From: Acidimicrobiaceae bacterium
GTDB taxonomy: Bacteria; Actinomycetota; Acidimicrobiia; Acidimicrobiales; Bog-793
Direction of reading: 5' to 3'
Assembly: GCA_025463965.1 (NCBI GenBank)
Contig: JAODBN010000299.1
Location: 1 to 11,637, forward strand
DNA length: 11,637 nucleotides
Part shown: positions 1 through 5,981 of the stretch, one piece after another
Layout: every line of letters begins with the position of its first letter
Numbering within the stretch: position 1 is the first letter of the stretch
Made by a program: the position numbers and the translations under genes
Notes under the pieces: generated by a model
The model's database searches: none
Seen by the model: the letters and a program-made list of their open reading frames with translations, nothing else
Told to the model about the DNA's origin: nothing

Positions 1-1
1 C

Positions 2-103
2 GCTCGAGTCGTCGGGGAGGTCGAGCTCGAGGTCGACAGCCGACTGCCTGCCGGGGTCGTGGACCTCGTGACCGGTGGCACGTACCTCGGCATCCGCTCG
101 TAG
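2..103 (+). CDS. 3' end of an unidentified gene (partial)
   Basis: This is an open frame with no start in the window, ending at TAG 101-103. It gives the last 33 residues of a protein whose body lies upstream. Third positions are almost all G or C, as in the clear genes of this window, which supports real coding. The tail (ending VTGGTYLGIRS) is a Val-rich, beta-like segment with a 'DLVTGG-Y' phrase. It could be the C-terminal beta domain of a glycoside hydrolase or another sugar enzyme, but 33 residues are too few to name a family. It is followed 25 nt later by the inverted repeat at 129-159. Confidence 0.5.
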   Translation, partial: ARVVGEVELEVDSRLPAGVVDLVTGGTYLGIRS

Positions 104-128
104 CTCGAAGCTGGACGGCGAGCAAGCG

Positions 129-159
129 GAGTCGACCCAGCTTGGAGGCGGGTCGACTC
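129..159. repeat. Perfect 10-bp inverted repeat (operator or terminator)
   Basis: GAGTCGACCC at 129-138 and its exact reverse complement GGGTCGACTC at 150-159 are separated by 11 nt. The arms contain GTCGAC at 131-136 and 152-157, and a third GTCGAC lies at 172-177, so these sites start 21 and 20 nt apart, about two helical turns. As RNA it would fold into a strong GC-rich stem just after the upstream gene, although no T-run follows it. As DNA it covers the expected -35 region of the putative -10 at 162-167, which suits a repressor site. The sequence alone does not decide between the two. Confidence 0.6.
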
Positions 160-161
160 GG

Positions 162-167
162 TAGGGT
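162..167 (+). promoter_or_regulatory. Putative -10 element of the oxidoreductase gene
   Basis: TAGGGT fits the actinobacterial TANNNT -10 pattern and lies 28 nt before the ATG at 196, allowing a leader of about 20 nt that carries the ribosome binding site. No good -35 hexamer is visible; that position falls in the loop of the inverted repeat at 129-159. A hexamer this loose can occur by chance. Confidence 0.3.
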
Positions 168-184
168 GCCAGTCGACCGGACGC

Positions 185-192
185 GAGGAGGA
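185..192 (+). promoter_or_regulatory. Ribosome binding site that sets the oxidoreductase start
   Basis: GAGGAGGA is a strong Shine-Dalgarno sequence. Its GGAGG core (187-191) lies 4 nt before the ATG at 196. It rules out the longer reading from the ATG at 142, which would add 18 residues with no family resemblance in front of the Rossmann fold. Confidence 0.75.
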
Positions 193-195
193 CGG

Positions 196-1161
196 ATGAG
201 GATCGGGACGCTCGGCGCGGCGAGGATCACCCGGAGGGCCTTGCTGGAGCCGGCCGCCGAGATCGACGGGGTGGAGGTCGCCGCAGTCGCTGCCAGAGAC
301 GCCGACCGGGCACGTGCCTTCGCCGACGAGCACGGCATCGAGACGGTGCACACGAGCTACGCGGCGCTGCTCGCCGACGACTCCATCGACGCGATCTACA
401 ACCCGCTCCCGGCATCCGCGCACGCCGAGTGGTCGATCCGTGCCCTCGAGGCCGGAAAGCATGTGCTCTGCGAGAAGCCCTTCGCCATGAACGCCGCAGA
501 GGCCGAGGTGATGGTGGCCGCCGCCGAGCGAACGGGTCTCGTCCTCATGGAGGCCTTCCACTGGCGCTACCACCCCATCGCCGAGCGCATGATCGAGCTC
601 GCCGCTGAGCTCGGACCGCTGATCCGGGGCGAGAGCGTCTTTCTCTCACTCAACGAGGACGAGGACGACATCCGCTTCCAGCTCGCCCTCGGGGGCGGAG
701 CCACGATGGACCTGGGCTGCTATTGCATCCATTGGCTGCGCACGGTCACCGGCGAGGAGCCGGAGGTCGTGTCGGCGAGTGCGGTCGAGCGGCCGGCGGG
801 TGTCGACTTGTCCCTCGACGCGGACCTCGTCTTCCCGGGCGGCCTGGAGGCGCGTGTCCGTTCAAGCTTCGCCGGCCCAGGAGAGACCGTCTGGTACCTG
901 ACGCTCGAGGGACGCGACGGGCGCATGCGGGTGGAGAACCCGCTCGGGCCGCAGTTCGGCAACCGGATCACCGCGGAGCTGGCCGACGGGCGCAGCATCG
1001 ACGAAGAGGTCACCCGGCGCCCGACCTACCTCTATCAGCTCGAGGCGTTCCGAGACGTGACCCAGAACAACCTGCCCTATCCGACCGGAGGAGCAGACGC
1101 CATCGCCAACATGCGGGTGATCGACGCCGTCTACGAGGCCGCCGGGCTCCCGCTGCGCTAG
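196..1161 (+). CDS. Gfo/Idh/MocA family NAD(P)-dependent oxidoreductase
   Basis: This 321-residue cytoplasmic dehydrogenase has the usual length for the Gfo/Idh/MocA family. The N-terminal Rossmann domain (about 1-120) begins MRIGTLGAARIT, with the nucleotide-binding glycine region. The family EKP signature is at 93-95 (LCEKPFAMNA). MEAFHWRYHP at 118-127 and GGGATMDLGCYCIHW at about 166-180, with a likely catalytic His179, belong to the C-terminal alpha/beta domain. The MEAF-RxHP and GCYxI pattern resembles the branch containing dihydrodiol dehydrogenase and 1,5-anhydrofructose reductase, so a sugar or sugar-like polyol is a likely substrate, but the exact one cannot be read from sequence. 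The start is chosen by the strong RBS at 185-192. The gene converges with the membrane-protein gene after 22 nt. Confidence 0.92.
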   Translation: MRIGTLGAARITRRALLEPAAEIDGVEVAAVAARDADRARAFADEHGIETVHTSYAALLADDSIDAIYNPLPASAHAEWSIRALEAGKHVLCEKPFAMNAAEAEVMVAAAERTGLVLMEAFHWRYHPIAERMIELAAELGPLIRGESVFLSLNEDEDDIRFQLALGGGATMDLGCYCIHWLRTVTGEEPEVVSASAVERPAGVDLSLDADLVFPGGLEARVRSSFAGPGETVWYLTLEGRDGRMRVENPLGPQFGNRITAELADGRSIDEEVTRRPTYLYQLEAFRDVTQNNLPYPTGGADAIANMRVIDAVYEAAGLPLR

Positions 1162-1183
1162 CAGGAGGCGAAAGCGGCGCTCG

Positions 1184-1789
1184 TCAGTCGTTCGAGCCGG
1201 TCTCCTCGACGCGTCGCTCACTTGGCGGCGTGCGGGCGGGCCTGGCGGGCTCGGAAGGCACCACACGTTCGGCCGCCGCGGGCGGCGCCCATTCGTCGCC
1301 CGAAGGCGTCGTCTGCTCGGGGGAGCCGGCGGCGCTCGGGTCGTCGTAGGGCCCCGACGGGAGCCGGAACGGATCGCCCGGCGCGCGGTACGGCTCGGCG
1401 GGCTCGCGGTAGTGACCGGGCGCCTCACCGTAGGGATCGGCGGGTCCGCGGTAGGGATCGGACGTCGACCCCCCGTAGGGATCGGCGGGACCGTCGTACG
1501 GACCGGCGTATGGGCCCCTCGGGCCGGATCGCCCGAAGGGGGCGCCGAAACGACCCAGGGGTCCGGGACGGCCCATGGGCCCGAGCGGACCGCCGGAGTT
1601 CCGCCGGCGCCGGCCGGCGATGCCCGAGCCGAGGACCGCGAGGATCAGCACGTAGTAGAGGATGCGGGTCGTCTCGTAACCGGTGCCCCGATGGTGGAAC
1701 GCGAGGCCCGCCACGATCACGAGGGCGAACGCCCCCAAGCGGAACATTCCACGCCGAGGGGACGAACCGGACCTGAAGCCACCGAACAT
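1184..1789 (-). CDS. Small membrane protein with Pro/Gly/Tyr-rich repetitive tail
   Basis: I do not recognise the family of this 201-residue protein. Two hydrophobic segments are visible, at about residues 16-34 (FRLGAFALVIVAGLAF) and 41-58 (TRILYYVLILAVLGSGIAG), followed by a basic RRRR stretch that would hold the rest of the chain in the cytoplasm. The remaining ~140 residues are low-complexity and probably disordered, with DPYGG, DPYRGPADPYGE and EPYRAPGDPF repeats rich in Pro, Gly, Tyr and Asp, then a Pro/Ser/Glu tail. Such tails occur in actinobacterial membrane proteins of unknown function. The start is uncertain: the ATG at 1789 has GGAGGG touching it with no spacer, and the ATG at 1747 (14 codons later) has only a weak site. 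It lies 88 nt downstream of the DUF6314 gene on the same strand and may be co-transcribed. Confidence 0.7.
   Translation of the reverse strand: MFGGFRSGSSPRRGMFRLGAFALVIVAGLAFHHRGTGYETTRILYYVLILAVLGSGIAGRRRRNSGGPLGPMGRPGPLGRFGAPFGRSGPRGPYAGPYDGPADPYGGSTSDPYRGPADPYGEAPGHYREPAEPYRAPGDPFRLPSGPYDDPSAAGSPEQTTPSGDEWAPPAAAERVVPSEPARPARTPPSERRVEETGSND
1430..1485 (-). repeat. Short degenerate tandem repeats inside the membrane-protein gene
   Basis: The 11-mer GTAGGGATCGG occurs three times on the + strand, at 1430-1440, 1451-1461 and 1475-1485, with periods of 21 and 24 nt. On the coding strand each copy encodes a DPY core (DPYGG, DPYRG, DPYGE). Flanking, more diverged copies extend the pattern over about 1385-1515. 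All periods are multiples of three, so gain or loss of units would keep the frame. Confidence 0.7.
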
Positions 1790-1877
1790 CCCTCCATCAT
1801 CCCAGGGTCCAGTCCTGCACGCCGGTCAGCCATTGCGTGCCCTTGGCGATTTGCGGGGCCCTCCATTTCGACCCGGG

Positions 1878-2321
1878 TCATGCGCCACCGACACGGTGAT
1901 AGCTCGTCTCGAGACGAAGAAGCTTGCGCTCTCCGCTGACGTCCCACCGCACCTCGAGCCGGTCCTCGGCGAGCGCCCGGAAGGTCCCGAGATAGCGGTC
2001 CGGCCCGCACTGGTGCTCGACCTCGCAGCCGCCGCTCGACAGGTCGAGCAGGTGGAACGGCCGGCCGTCCTCGAAGCAGGCGAGCAGCGTCTGGGTGTCG
2101 TGTCGCCGGTAACGGGTCACGCGCCGGGAGCGGTCCCGATAGCCCGGCCAAAACAACTGGCCTTCCTCGGTCGCCACGAGGCGACCTGGGTCGTCCGGGA
2201 CGCTCTGATCGGGGTCGACCGAGCACATGCCCACGAAGGCGCCTTCTGCGCCAGTGACCACGTCGCGCAGTTGGCGCCGGACGGACCAGGAGCCGAGCAG
2301 GAAGCGCGCCGGGTCGTCCAC
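1878..2321 (-). CDS. DUF6314 family protein
   Basis: This 147-residue cytoplasmic protein matches DUF6314, a small beta-rich, possibly lipocalin-like family of unknown function found mainly in Actinobacteria and Proteobacteria. Visible family marks are FLLGSWSVRRQLRD near the N-terminus, the G-x-F-x-G phrase in GAEGAFVGMC, and the C-terminal WDVSGERKLLRLETSYHR block. The frame stays open upstream to an ATG at 2372, but that codon lies inside the T-arm of tRNA-Gln (2346-2416). The GTG at 2319-2321, 24 nt beyond the tRNA 3' end, is therefore chosen; it places the conserved start MDDPARFLLGSW correctly, although its upstream CAGGG is only a weak RBS. No enzymatic motif is seen. It reads in the same direction as the tRNA upstream and the membrane protein downstream. 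Confidence 0.8.
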   Translation of the reverse strand: MDDPARFLLGSWSVRRQLRDVVTGAEGAFVGMCSVDPDQSVPDDPGRLVATEEGQLFWPGYRDRSRRVTRYRRHDTQTLLACFEDGRPFHLLDLSSGGCEVEHQCGPDRYLGTFRALAEDRLEVRWDVSGERKLLRLETSYHRVGGA

Positions 2322-2345
2322 GGCCCTGAGCGCGGGCCCAGCGAG

Positions 2346-2416
2346 CTCCGGGGGGAGGGCTCGAACCTCCATTCTGGGATTCAAAGTCCCATGTCCTGCC
2401 ATTGGACGACCCCGGA
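2346..2416 (-). tRNA. tRNA-Gln (anticodon UUG)
   Basis: Read on the - strand, a full 71-nt cloverleaf folds. The acceptor TCCGGGG pairs with CCCCGGA, followed by a G discriminator. The D stem is GTCC/GGAC with loop AATGGCA. The anticodon stem TGGGA/TCCCA holds loop CTTTGAA, giving anticodon TTG (2382-2384 on the complement) for CAA glutamine codons. The variable loop is GAAT, and the T stem GGAGG/CCTCC has the classic TTCGAGC loop. The 3' CCA is not encoded. The + strand cannot form this tRNA because the T-loop consensus exists only on the - strand. No clear promoter was identified upstream (2417-2500). Confidence 0.95.
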
Positions 2417-2601
2417 ACGGGTGCGGCCGGCCTCGCACTCCCGCTCCAGCCTCCCTGTTCAGGAGGTTAGTCGCCGTCGCGATCTCGCTCGCCTGCCGCA
2501 GCTTCGCTGCGCAATCCGGCCAAAACGCCGCCGTTGGGGGTGTCCGAATCGAGCCAGCTCCTGCTACACATGGCCAAGTCATGCACTTCTGGCGAGCCGC
2601 G
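2417..2601. other. Intergenic stretch between divergent tRNA-Gln and S53 peptidase gene
   Basis: About 185 nt with no supported gene. It must hold the promoter of the tRNA/DUF6314 side (- strand) and that of the peptidase (+ strand). A perfect AGGAGG at 2461-2466 has no usable start codon at the right distance. TAACCT (2469-2464, - strand) could be a -10 for the tRNA but lacks a partner -35. A small hairpin CGCAGC-TTC-GCTGCG lies at 2497-2511. Both candidate peptidase starts, ATG 2581 and ATG 2602, lie at its right edge. Confidence 0.45.
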
Positions 2602-4866
2602 ATGCGACAGCAAGGTTGCCGAGATCGGCGGCCTGGCACCGGAGACGGCCCGCGGAGAGCCTCCGCTGCATCTGGCCGACAGGCGAAGCGCGTGGTCTGT
2701 TTGGCGATCGTCACCTCCCTGCTCGTTCCCGCGATCGACCTGGCGAGCGCAGCGGTTCGGCCGGCGCCGGTATCGAGTGCTCGCCGGATCGGGCTCGCTC
2801 CGAGGCTGCCGAGGGGCACGAAGGCCCTCGGCGCGCTCGTTTCCTCGAAGCAGCTGAGCCTTGACGTGGTCCTCCGGCCACGCGACCCAGCGGGTATCGC
2901 ACAGCTCGCCCAGGAGGTCTCGACGCCCGGGACTCCCGAGTACAGACAAGTGCTGTCACCCGGAGCCTTCGCTCGCCGCTTCGGGGCTCCCCCGTCTGAG
3001 CTTGCTTCGGTTGAAGCCTCCTTGCGCCGGCAAGGCCTGCACGTCGCCGGCGTCAGCGGTGGCGGGCTGACCGTCCGGGTCGTGACGACGGCCGGCGCGG
3101 CGCAGCGTGCGCTCGCCACGCCGATGCTCTCCTACCGGCTCTCATCGGGACGCATCGGCTACGCGAATGTGGAGGCGCCCCGCGTGCCAGCCGACATGGC
3201 ACACGACGTGATGGGCGTGCTCGGGCTGAACTCACTCGACCCGTCGGTGCCCGCAGGCCTGGTCCGGGAGCCATCGCTGGCCAAGGCCACTGCTCACGCC
3301 ACACACGCAGCGGGGCGCAGTGCCGGCATCACCCCTTCAGCGTCCTGCTCGGCGGCGATCGCCGGGAGCGGCGCCGGCTACAGCGCTGACCAGATCGCCA
3401 AGGCGTACGGCTACGACCACCTCTACGCGGGCGGAGATCTCGGGGTGCACACCACGATCGCGGTGATCGAGTTCTCGTCGTTCCGCTCGAGCGACCTCGC
3501 CGCCTACGCCGCCTGCTACTCCGGCGTCGTCCCGCGGGTGCGAGCCGTCCCGGTCGACGGCGGGCCGGGCAACTTCGACCAGACGAGCGAGGTAGAAGCG
3601 GAGCTCGACGTGGAGGTGCTCCTCGGCCTGGTGCCGCATGCGCGAATCGTCGTGTACGAGGGTCCCAACGACGGGGGAAGTCCCTCGAACGCAGCCAACT
3701 ACGACGCGCTCGCTGCGGCGATCGACCAGGACAAGGCCCAGGTCCTGACCACCTCGTGGGGCGAGTGCGAGCAGGTCGCCGGCGACGCCGCGGCCCAGGC
3801 GGAGAACCTCTTGTTCGAGCAGGCCGCCCTGCAGGGCCAGAGCATGGTGGCCGCGGCGGGCGACAACGGCTCCGAGGACTGCTCGACGGGGGCGGGCGGG
3901 AGCCGGGCGAGCCTCGCGGTCGACGATCCCGCTTCCCAGCCCTTTGTCACCGCCGTCGGTGGCACCACCTTGAGGATCGGCGCGAGCCCCACCGAGACGA
4001 CCTGGAACACCGGGCCGAACAGCTCCCAGCCGGGCGCGGGAGGCGGAGGACTGTCGTCGATCTGGCGCATGCCGACCTATCAGGCGAAGACCCCGCCGTC
4101 TCTCGGGGTGCTCGGCCCCTACGCCAAGACCGGGCGCTGCCGCGCCGCGGGGGACCGCTGCCGGGAGTCACCGGACGTGTCGGCCAACGCCGGGGCGCCC
4201 TACGCCATCTACTGCACCGAATCCGGCTTCGACTGCTCGGGCACGGGGTGGACGCCGATCGGGGGAACGAGCGCCGCCGCGCCGACCTTCGCCGCGCTGC
4301 TCGCCCTCGCCGACTCGAGCGGCCGCTGCTTGACCCAGCGCCCGATTGGCTTCGCCAACCCTGCGTTGTACGCCATCGCCGCAGGCCCCTCCTCCTCCTC
4401 CGCGTTCTTCGACGTGACGAGCGGGAACAACGACCTGCTCGGAACCGAAGGGGGCCTCTACCCGGCGACCCCTGGCTACGACCTGAGCACCGGGCTCGGC
4501 ACCCCGATCGCCGGCGACGGGTCCGACAACGGGCTCGCAGCCCAGCTCTGCTCGCTCGGCTCGATGCGCGCCGACGCGGCCTCGACTCCCGCCCCCTCGG
4601 TGAGCGCGGTGGTGCCTGCGACAGCCCGAACGGGAGCGACCGTGGTCATCGTGGGCCGCAACCTGTCCGGCGCGCTCGGGGTCCACTTCGGCCTGCGCCG
4701 CGCCCCGTTCCATGTCGTCTCCTCGCGCCGAGTCGTCGCGGTCGTGCCCGCCGGCTCGGGGCTCGTGCACGTGACCGTCGTCGGCCGGGCCCGGATCAGC
4801 CGGCGCTCTCGTGCAGACGTCTTCACCTACGGAAAGACCCCTCCGACCCGAGCCAAGACCGGCTGA
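2602..4866 (+). CDS. Secreted S53 family (sedolisin/kumamolisin-type) peptidase with TIG domain
   Basis: This is a 754-residue secreted serine-carboxyl peptidase that cleaves extracellular proteins, typically at acidic pH. A hydrophobic signal segment spans about 31-50 after Lys-Arg and ends LASA, a likely signal peptidase I site. The pro-kumamolisin activation domain covers about 86-210. The catalytic domain (about 260-653) keeps the S53 set: Glu332 and Asp336 (EAELDVE), oxyanion Asp421 (AAGDNGS) and Ser557 (GGTSAAAP). Calcium-site aspartates follow, Asp604 (FDVTSG) and Asp627 (GYDLSTGLGTP). A TIG/IPT immunoglobulin-like domain fills about 666-746; no membrane anchor or sorting signal follows. 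The start is uncertain: ATG 2602 leaves a long 30-residue basic n-region with poor third-position GC, ATG 2581 is an alternative, and GTG 2692 would lose the Lys-Arg before the signal core. The frame runs open back to 2227 but there crosses the tRNA and DUF6314 gene. Confidence 0.93.
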   Translation: MRQQGCRDRRPGTGDGPRRASAASGRQAKRVVCLAIVTSLLVPAIDLASAAVRPAPVSSARRIGLAPRLPRGTKALGALVSSKQLSLDVVLRPRDPAGIAQLAQEVSTPGTPEYRQVLSPGAFARRFGAPPSELASVEASLRRQGLHVAGVSGGGLTVRVVTTAGAAQRALATPMLSYRLSSGRIGYANVEAPRVPADMAHDVMGVLGLNSLDPSVPAGLVREPSLAKATAHATHAAGRSAGITPSASCSAAIAGSGAGYSADQIAKAYGYDHLYAGGDLGVHTTIAVIEFSSFRSSDLAAYAACYSGVVPRVRAVPVDGGPGNFDQTSEVEAELDVEVLLGLVPHARIVVYEGPNDGGSPSNAANYDALAAAIDQDKAQVLTTSWGECEQVAGDAAAQAENLLFEQAALQGQSMVAAAGDNGSEDCSTGAGGSRASLAVDDPASQPFVTAVGGTTLRIGASPTETTWNTGPNSSQPGAGGGGLSSIWRMPTYQAKTPPSLGVLGPYAKTGRCRAAGDRCRESPDVSANAGAPYAIYCTESGFDCSGTGWTPIGGTSAAAPTFAALLALADSSGRCLTQRPIGFANPALYAIAAGPSSSSAFFDVTSGNNDLLGTEGGLYPATPGYDLSTGLGTPIAGDGSDNGLAAQLCSLGSMRADAASTPAPSVSAVVPATARTGATVVIVGRNLSGALGVHFGLRRAPFHVVSSRRVVAVVPAGSGLVHVTVVGRARISRRSRADVFTYGKTPPTRAKTG

Positions 4867-4961
4867 GCGGCTGATCGCGGTCGTCCGCATCGAGTGGCGC
4901 GCTCGCTCGGGGAAATGCGCGCGACGCGGCTCGACCGTCTCGGGGGTCCCATCGCGTCAGC

Positions 4962-4967
4962 TAGCCT
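4962..4967 (+). promoter_or_regulatory. Putative -10 of the bS22 gene (near-leaderless)
   Basis: TAGCCT fits TANNNT and ends 10 nt before the ATG at 4978, so the transcript would start within a few bases of, or at, the start codon. No Shine-Dalgarno sequence lies in the gap, consistent with leaderless translation, which is common in Actinobacteria. TCTCGGGGG lies upstream at 4938-4946, and the same 9-mer occurs before the bL37 gene at nearly the same distance. Confidence 0.5.
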
Positions 4968-4977
4968 CTGCGGCGCC

Positions 4978-5073
4978 ATGGGTTCCCTGATTAAGAAGCG
5001 TCGCAAGCGAATGCGCAAGAAGAAGCACAAGAAGATGCTGAAGCGCACGCGCTGGCAACGCCGCTCCAAGTAG
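4978..5073 (+). CDS. Mini ribosomal protein bS22 (AURKAIP1/COX24 domain)
   Basis: This 31-residue, extremely basic peptide begins MGSLIKKRRKRMRKKKHKK and ends with LKRTRWQRR. It matches the AURKAIP1/COX24-domain small-subunit protein known as bS22 from mycobacterial ribosomes (about 33 residues there). The peptide would sit as a positively charged extension bound to rRNA of the 30S subunit. It has 18 Lys/Arg residues and no acidic ones. It has its own promoter-like sequence (TAGCCT, 4962-4967) and no ribosome binding site, suggesting a leaderless message. The gene stands alone, 111 nt after the peptidase, and converges with ispE, whose stop lies 53 nt downstream. Confidence 0.9.
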   Translation: MGSLIKKRRKRMRKKKHKKMLKRTRWQRRSK

Positions 5074-5126
5074 CTCCCCGCAGCGCTCTCAGCGCCGCGC
5101 TCGCCCCCGCCCCATCTCCGTACGCC

Positions 5127-5981
5127 TCACGGCGCCTTCGCGTCGACCGTCCGGCACAGGGCTAACGCGGCGCGCCACCCGGAGGAGCCGATCGCGTCGC
5201 CGAGCACGGCGGCGAGCTTCTCGCCCTCCTCGGCGGGACACTCGACGAACCAAGTCGAGCCGCTTCCAGCGAGCACTGGCTGGCGTCCGGTGGACTCACC
5301 GACGAGGTCTCGCCAGGCGGCGAGGGCCGGCTCGACGCTGAGCGCGGCCACCTCGAGGTCGTTGGGCCCGTCGATGCCCGGCGCAGTGCCGAGCCGGTCG
5401 AACGCGGCGTAGACGGCGGGCGTCGAGACCGCGAGCGGCGGGGTGCAAAGGAGGAACGACCGGTCCTCGACCGGGAGCGGCGTGAGGACCTCGCCGATCC
5501 CTGAGACGGCCGCCCGGCCGCCGGCGATGCAGAACGGGACGTCCGCGCCGAGGCGCGCCGCGAGAAGCGGATCGGTCACCTTCGCCCACCGCAGGATCGC
5601 GGCGGCGTCGGAGGAGCCGCCGCCGAGCCCGGCCCCGGCGGGGACGCGCTTGACGAGACGGACCCGGGCCGAGCGACCGACGAGCGCGAGGGCCTTCGCC
5701 ACGAGGTTGGTGGCACCGGTGGGCACCCCACCCGGGGTGGTTGGCCGCCCGCCAAGGCTCGCGCCCGTGCCAGTCGCGCGGCCAGCGCCCGCCCCCGTCC
5801 AGCTGATGGCATCGACCACCTCGAGGGACGTCTCGTCGGCCTCGAAGATCTCGAGGTCGTCGGCGAGGTCGAGGCTCACCATCTCCGCCTCGAGCAGGTG
5901 GTAGCCGTCGTCGCGCCTTCCCACCACCTTGAGGGTCCGGGTCAGCTTGGCGTGGGCTCGCTCGAGAGCAACCGTCGGCAT
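5127..5981 (-). CDS. ispE: 4-diphosphocytidyl-2-C-methyl-D-erythritol kinase
   Basis: IspE phosphorylates CDP-methylerythritol with ATP in the MEP pathway to isopentenyl diphosphate, in the cytoplasm. The 284-residue product is a GHMP kinase. It has AHAKLTRTL with Lys12, DDGYHLL with the cytosine-contacting His28, the ATP-binding GAGLGGGSSDAAA at 116-128, GADVPF with likely catalytic Asp147, and AGSGSTWF at 238-245. The Asn that follows Lys-x in E. coli IspE (AKLN) is Thr here. The Gly/Thr-rich loop at about 62-90 looks expanded, and the segment between the GGGSS motif and GADVP is about nine residues shorter than in E. coli. The ATG at 5981 has only a weak RBS, and the first 40 nt of the gene lie inside the 3' end of rsmA, so translation is probably coupled. 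It is the last gene of the six-gene operon. Confidence 0.94.
   Translation of the reverse strand: MPTVALERAHAKLTRTLKVVGRRDDGYHLLEAEMVSLDLADDLEIFEADETSLEVVDAISWTGAGAGRATGTGASLGGRPTTPGGVPTGATNLVAKALALVGRSARVRLVKRVPAGAGLGGGSSDAAAILRWAKVTDPLLAARLGADVPFCIAGGRAAVSGIGEVLTPLPVEDRSFLLCTPPLAVSTPAVYAAFDRLGTAPGIDGPNDLEVAALSVEPALAAWRDLVGESTGRQPVLAGSGSTWFVECPAEEGEKLAAVLGDAIGSSGWRAALALCRTVDAKAP

Noticed and set aside
1430..1485. Three GTAGGGATCGG copies as a CRISPR-like or regulatory repeat array
   Set aside because: Spacing is 21 and 24 nt with similar rather than unique spacers, and the units encode in-frame DPY peptide repeats, so protein low complexity explains them.
2461..2466. Perfect AGGAGG Shine-Dalgarno followed in the S53 frame by a signal-like hydrophobic stretch (LVAVAISLACRSFAA)
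   Set aside because: No ATG, GTG or TTG start lies 5-12 nt downstream in that frame, and the stretch is too far from the real signal segment at about 2692-2751. Probably coincidence.
4897..4922. GCGCGC repeats after the S53 gene as a terminator stem
   Set aside because: GCGCGC is self-complementary and frequent in GC-rich DNA; the loop is long and no T-run follows.
5083..5095. GCGCT-CTC-AGCGC hairpin between bS22 and ispE as a terminator
   Set aside because: The stem is only 5 bp with a 3-nt loop and no T-run; expected by chance at this GC content. The true convergent terminator is not identifiable here.
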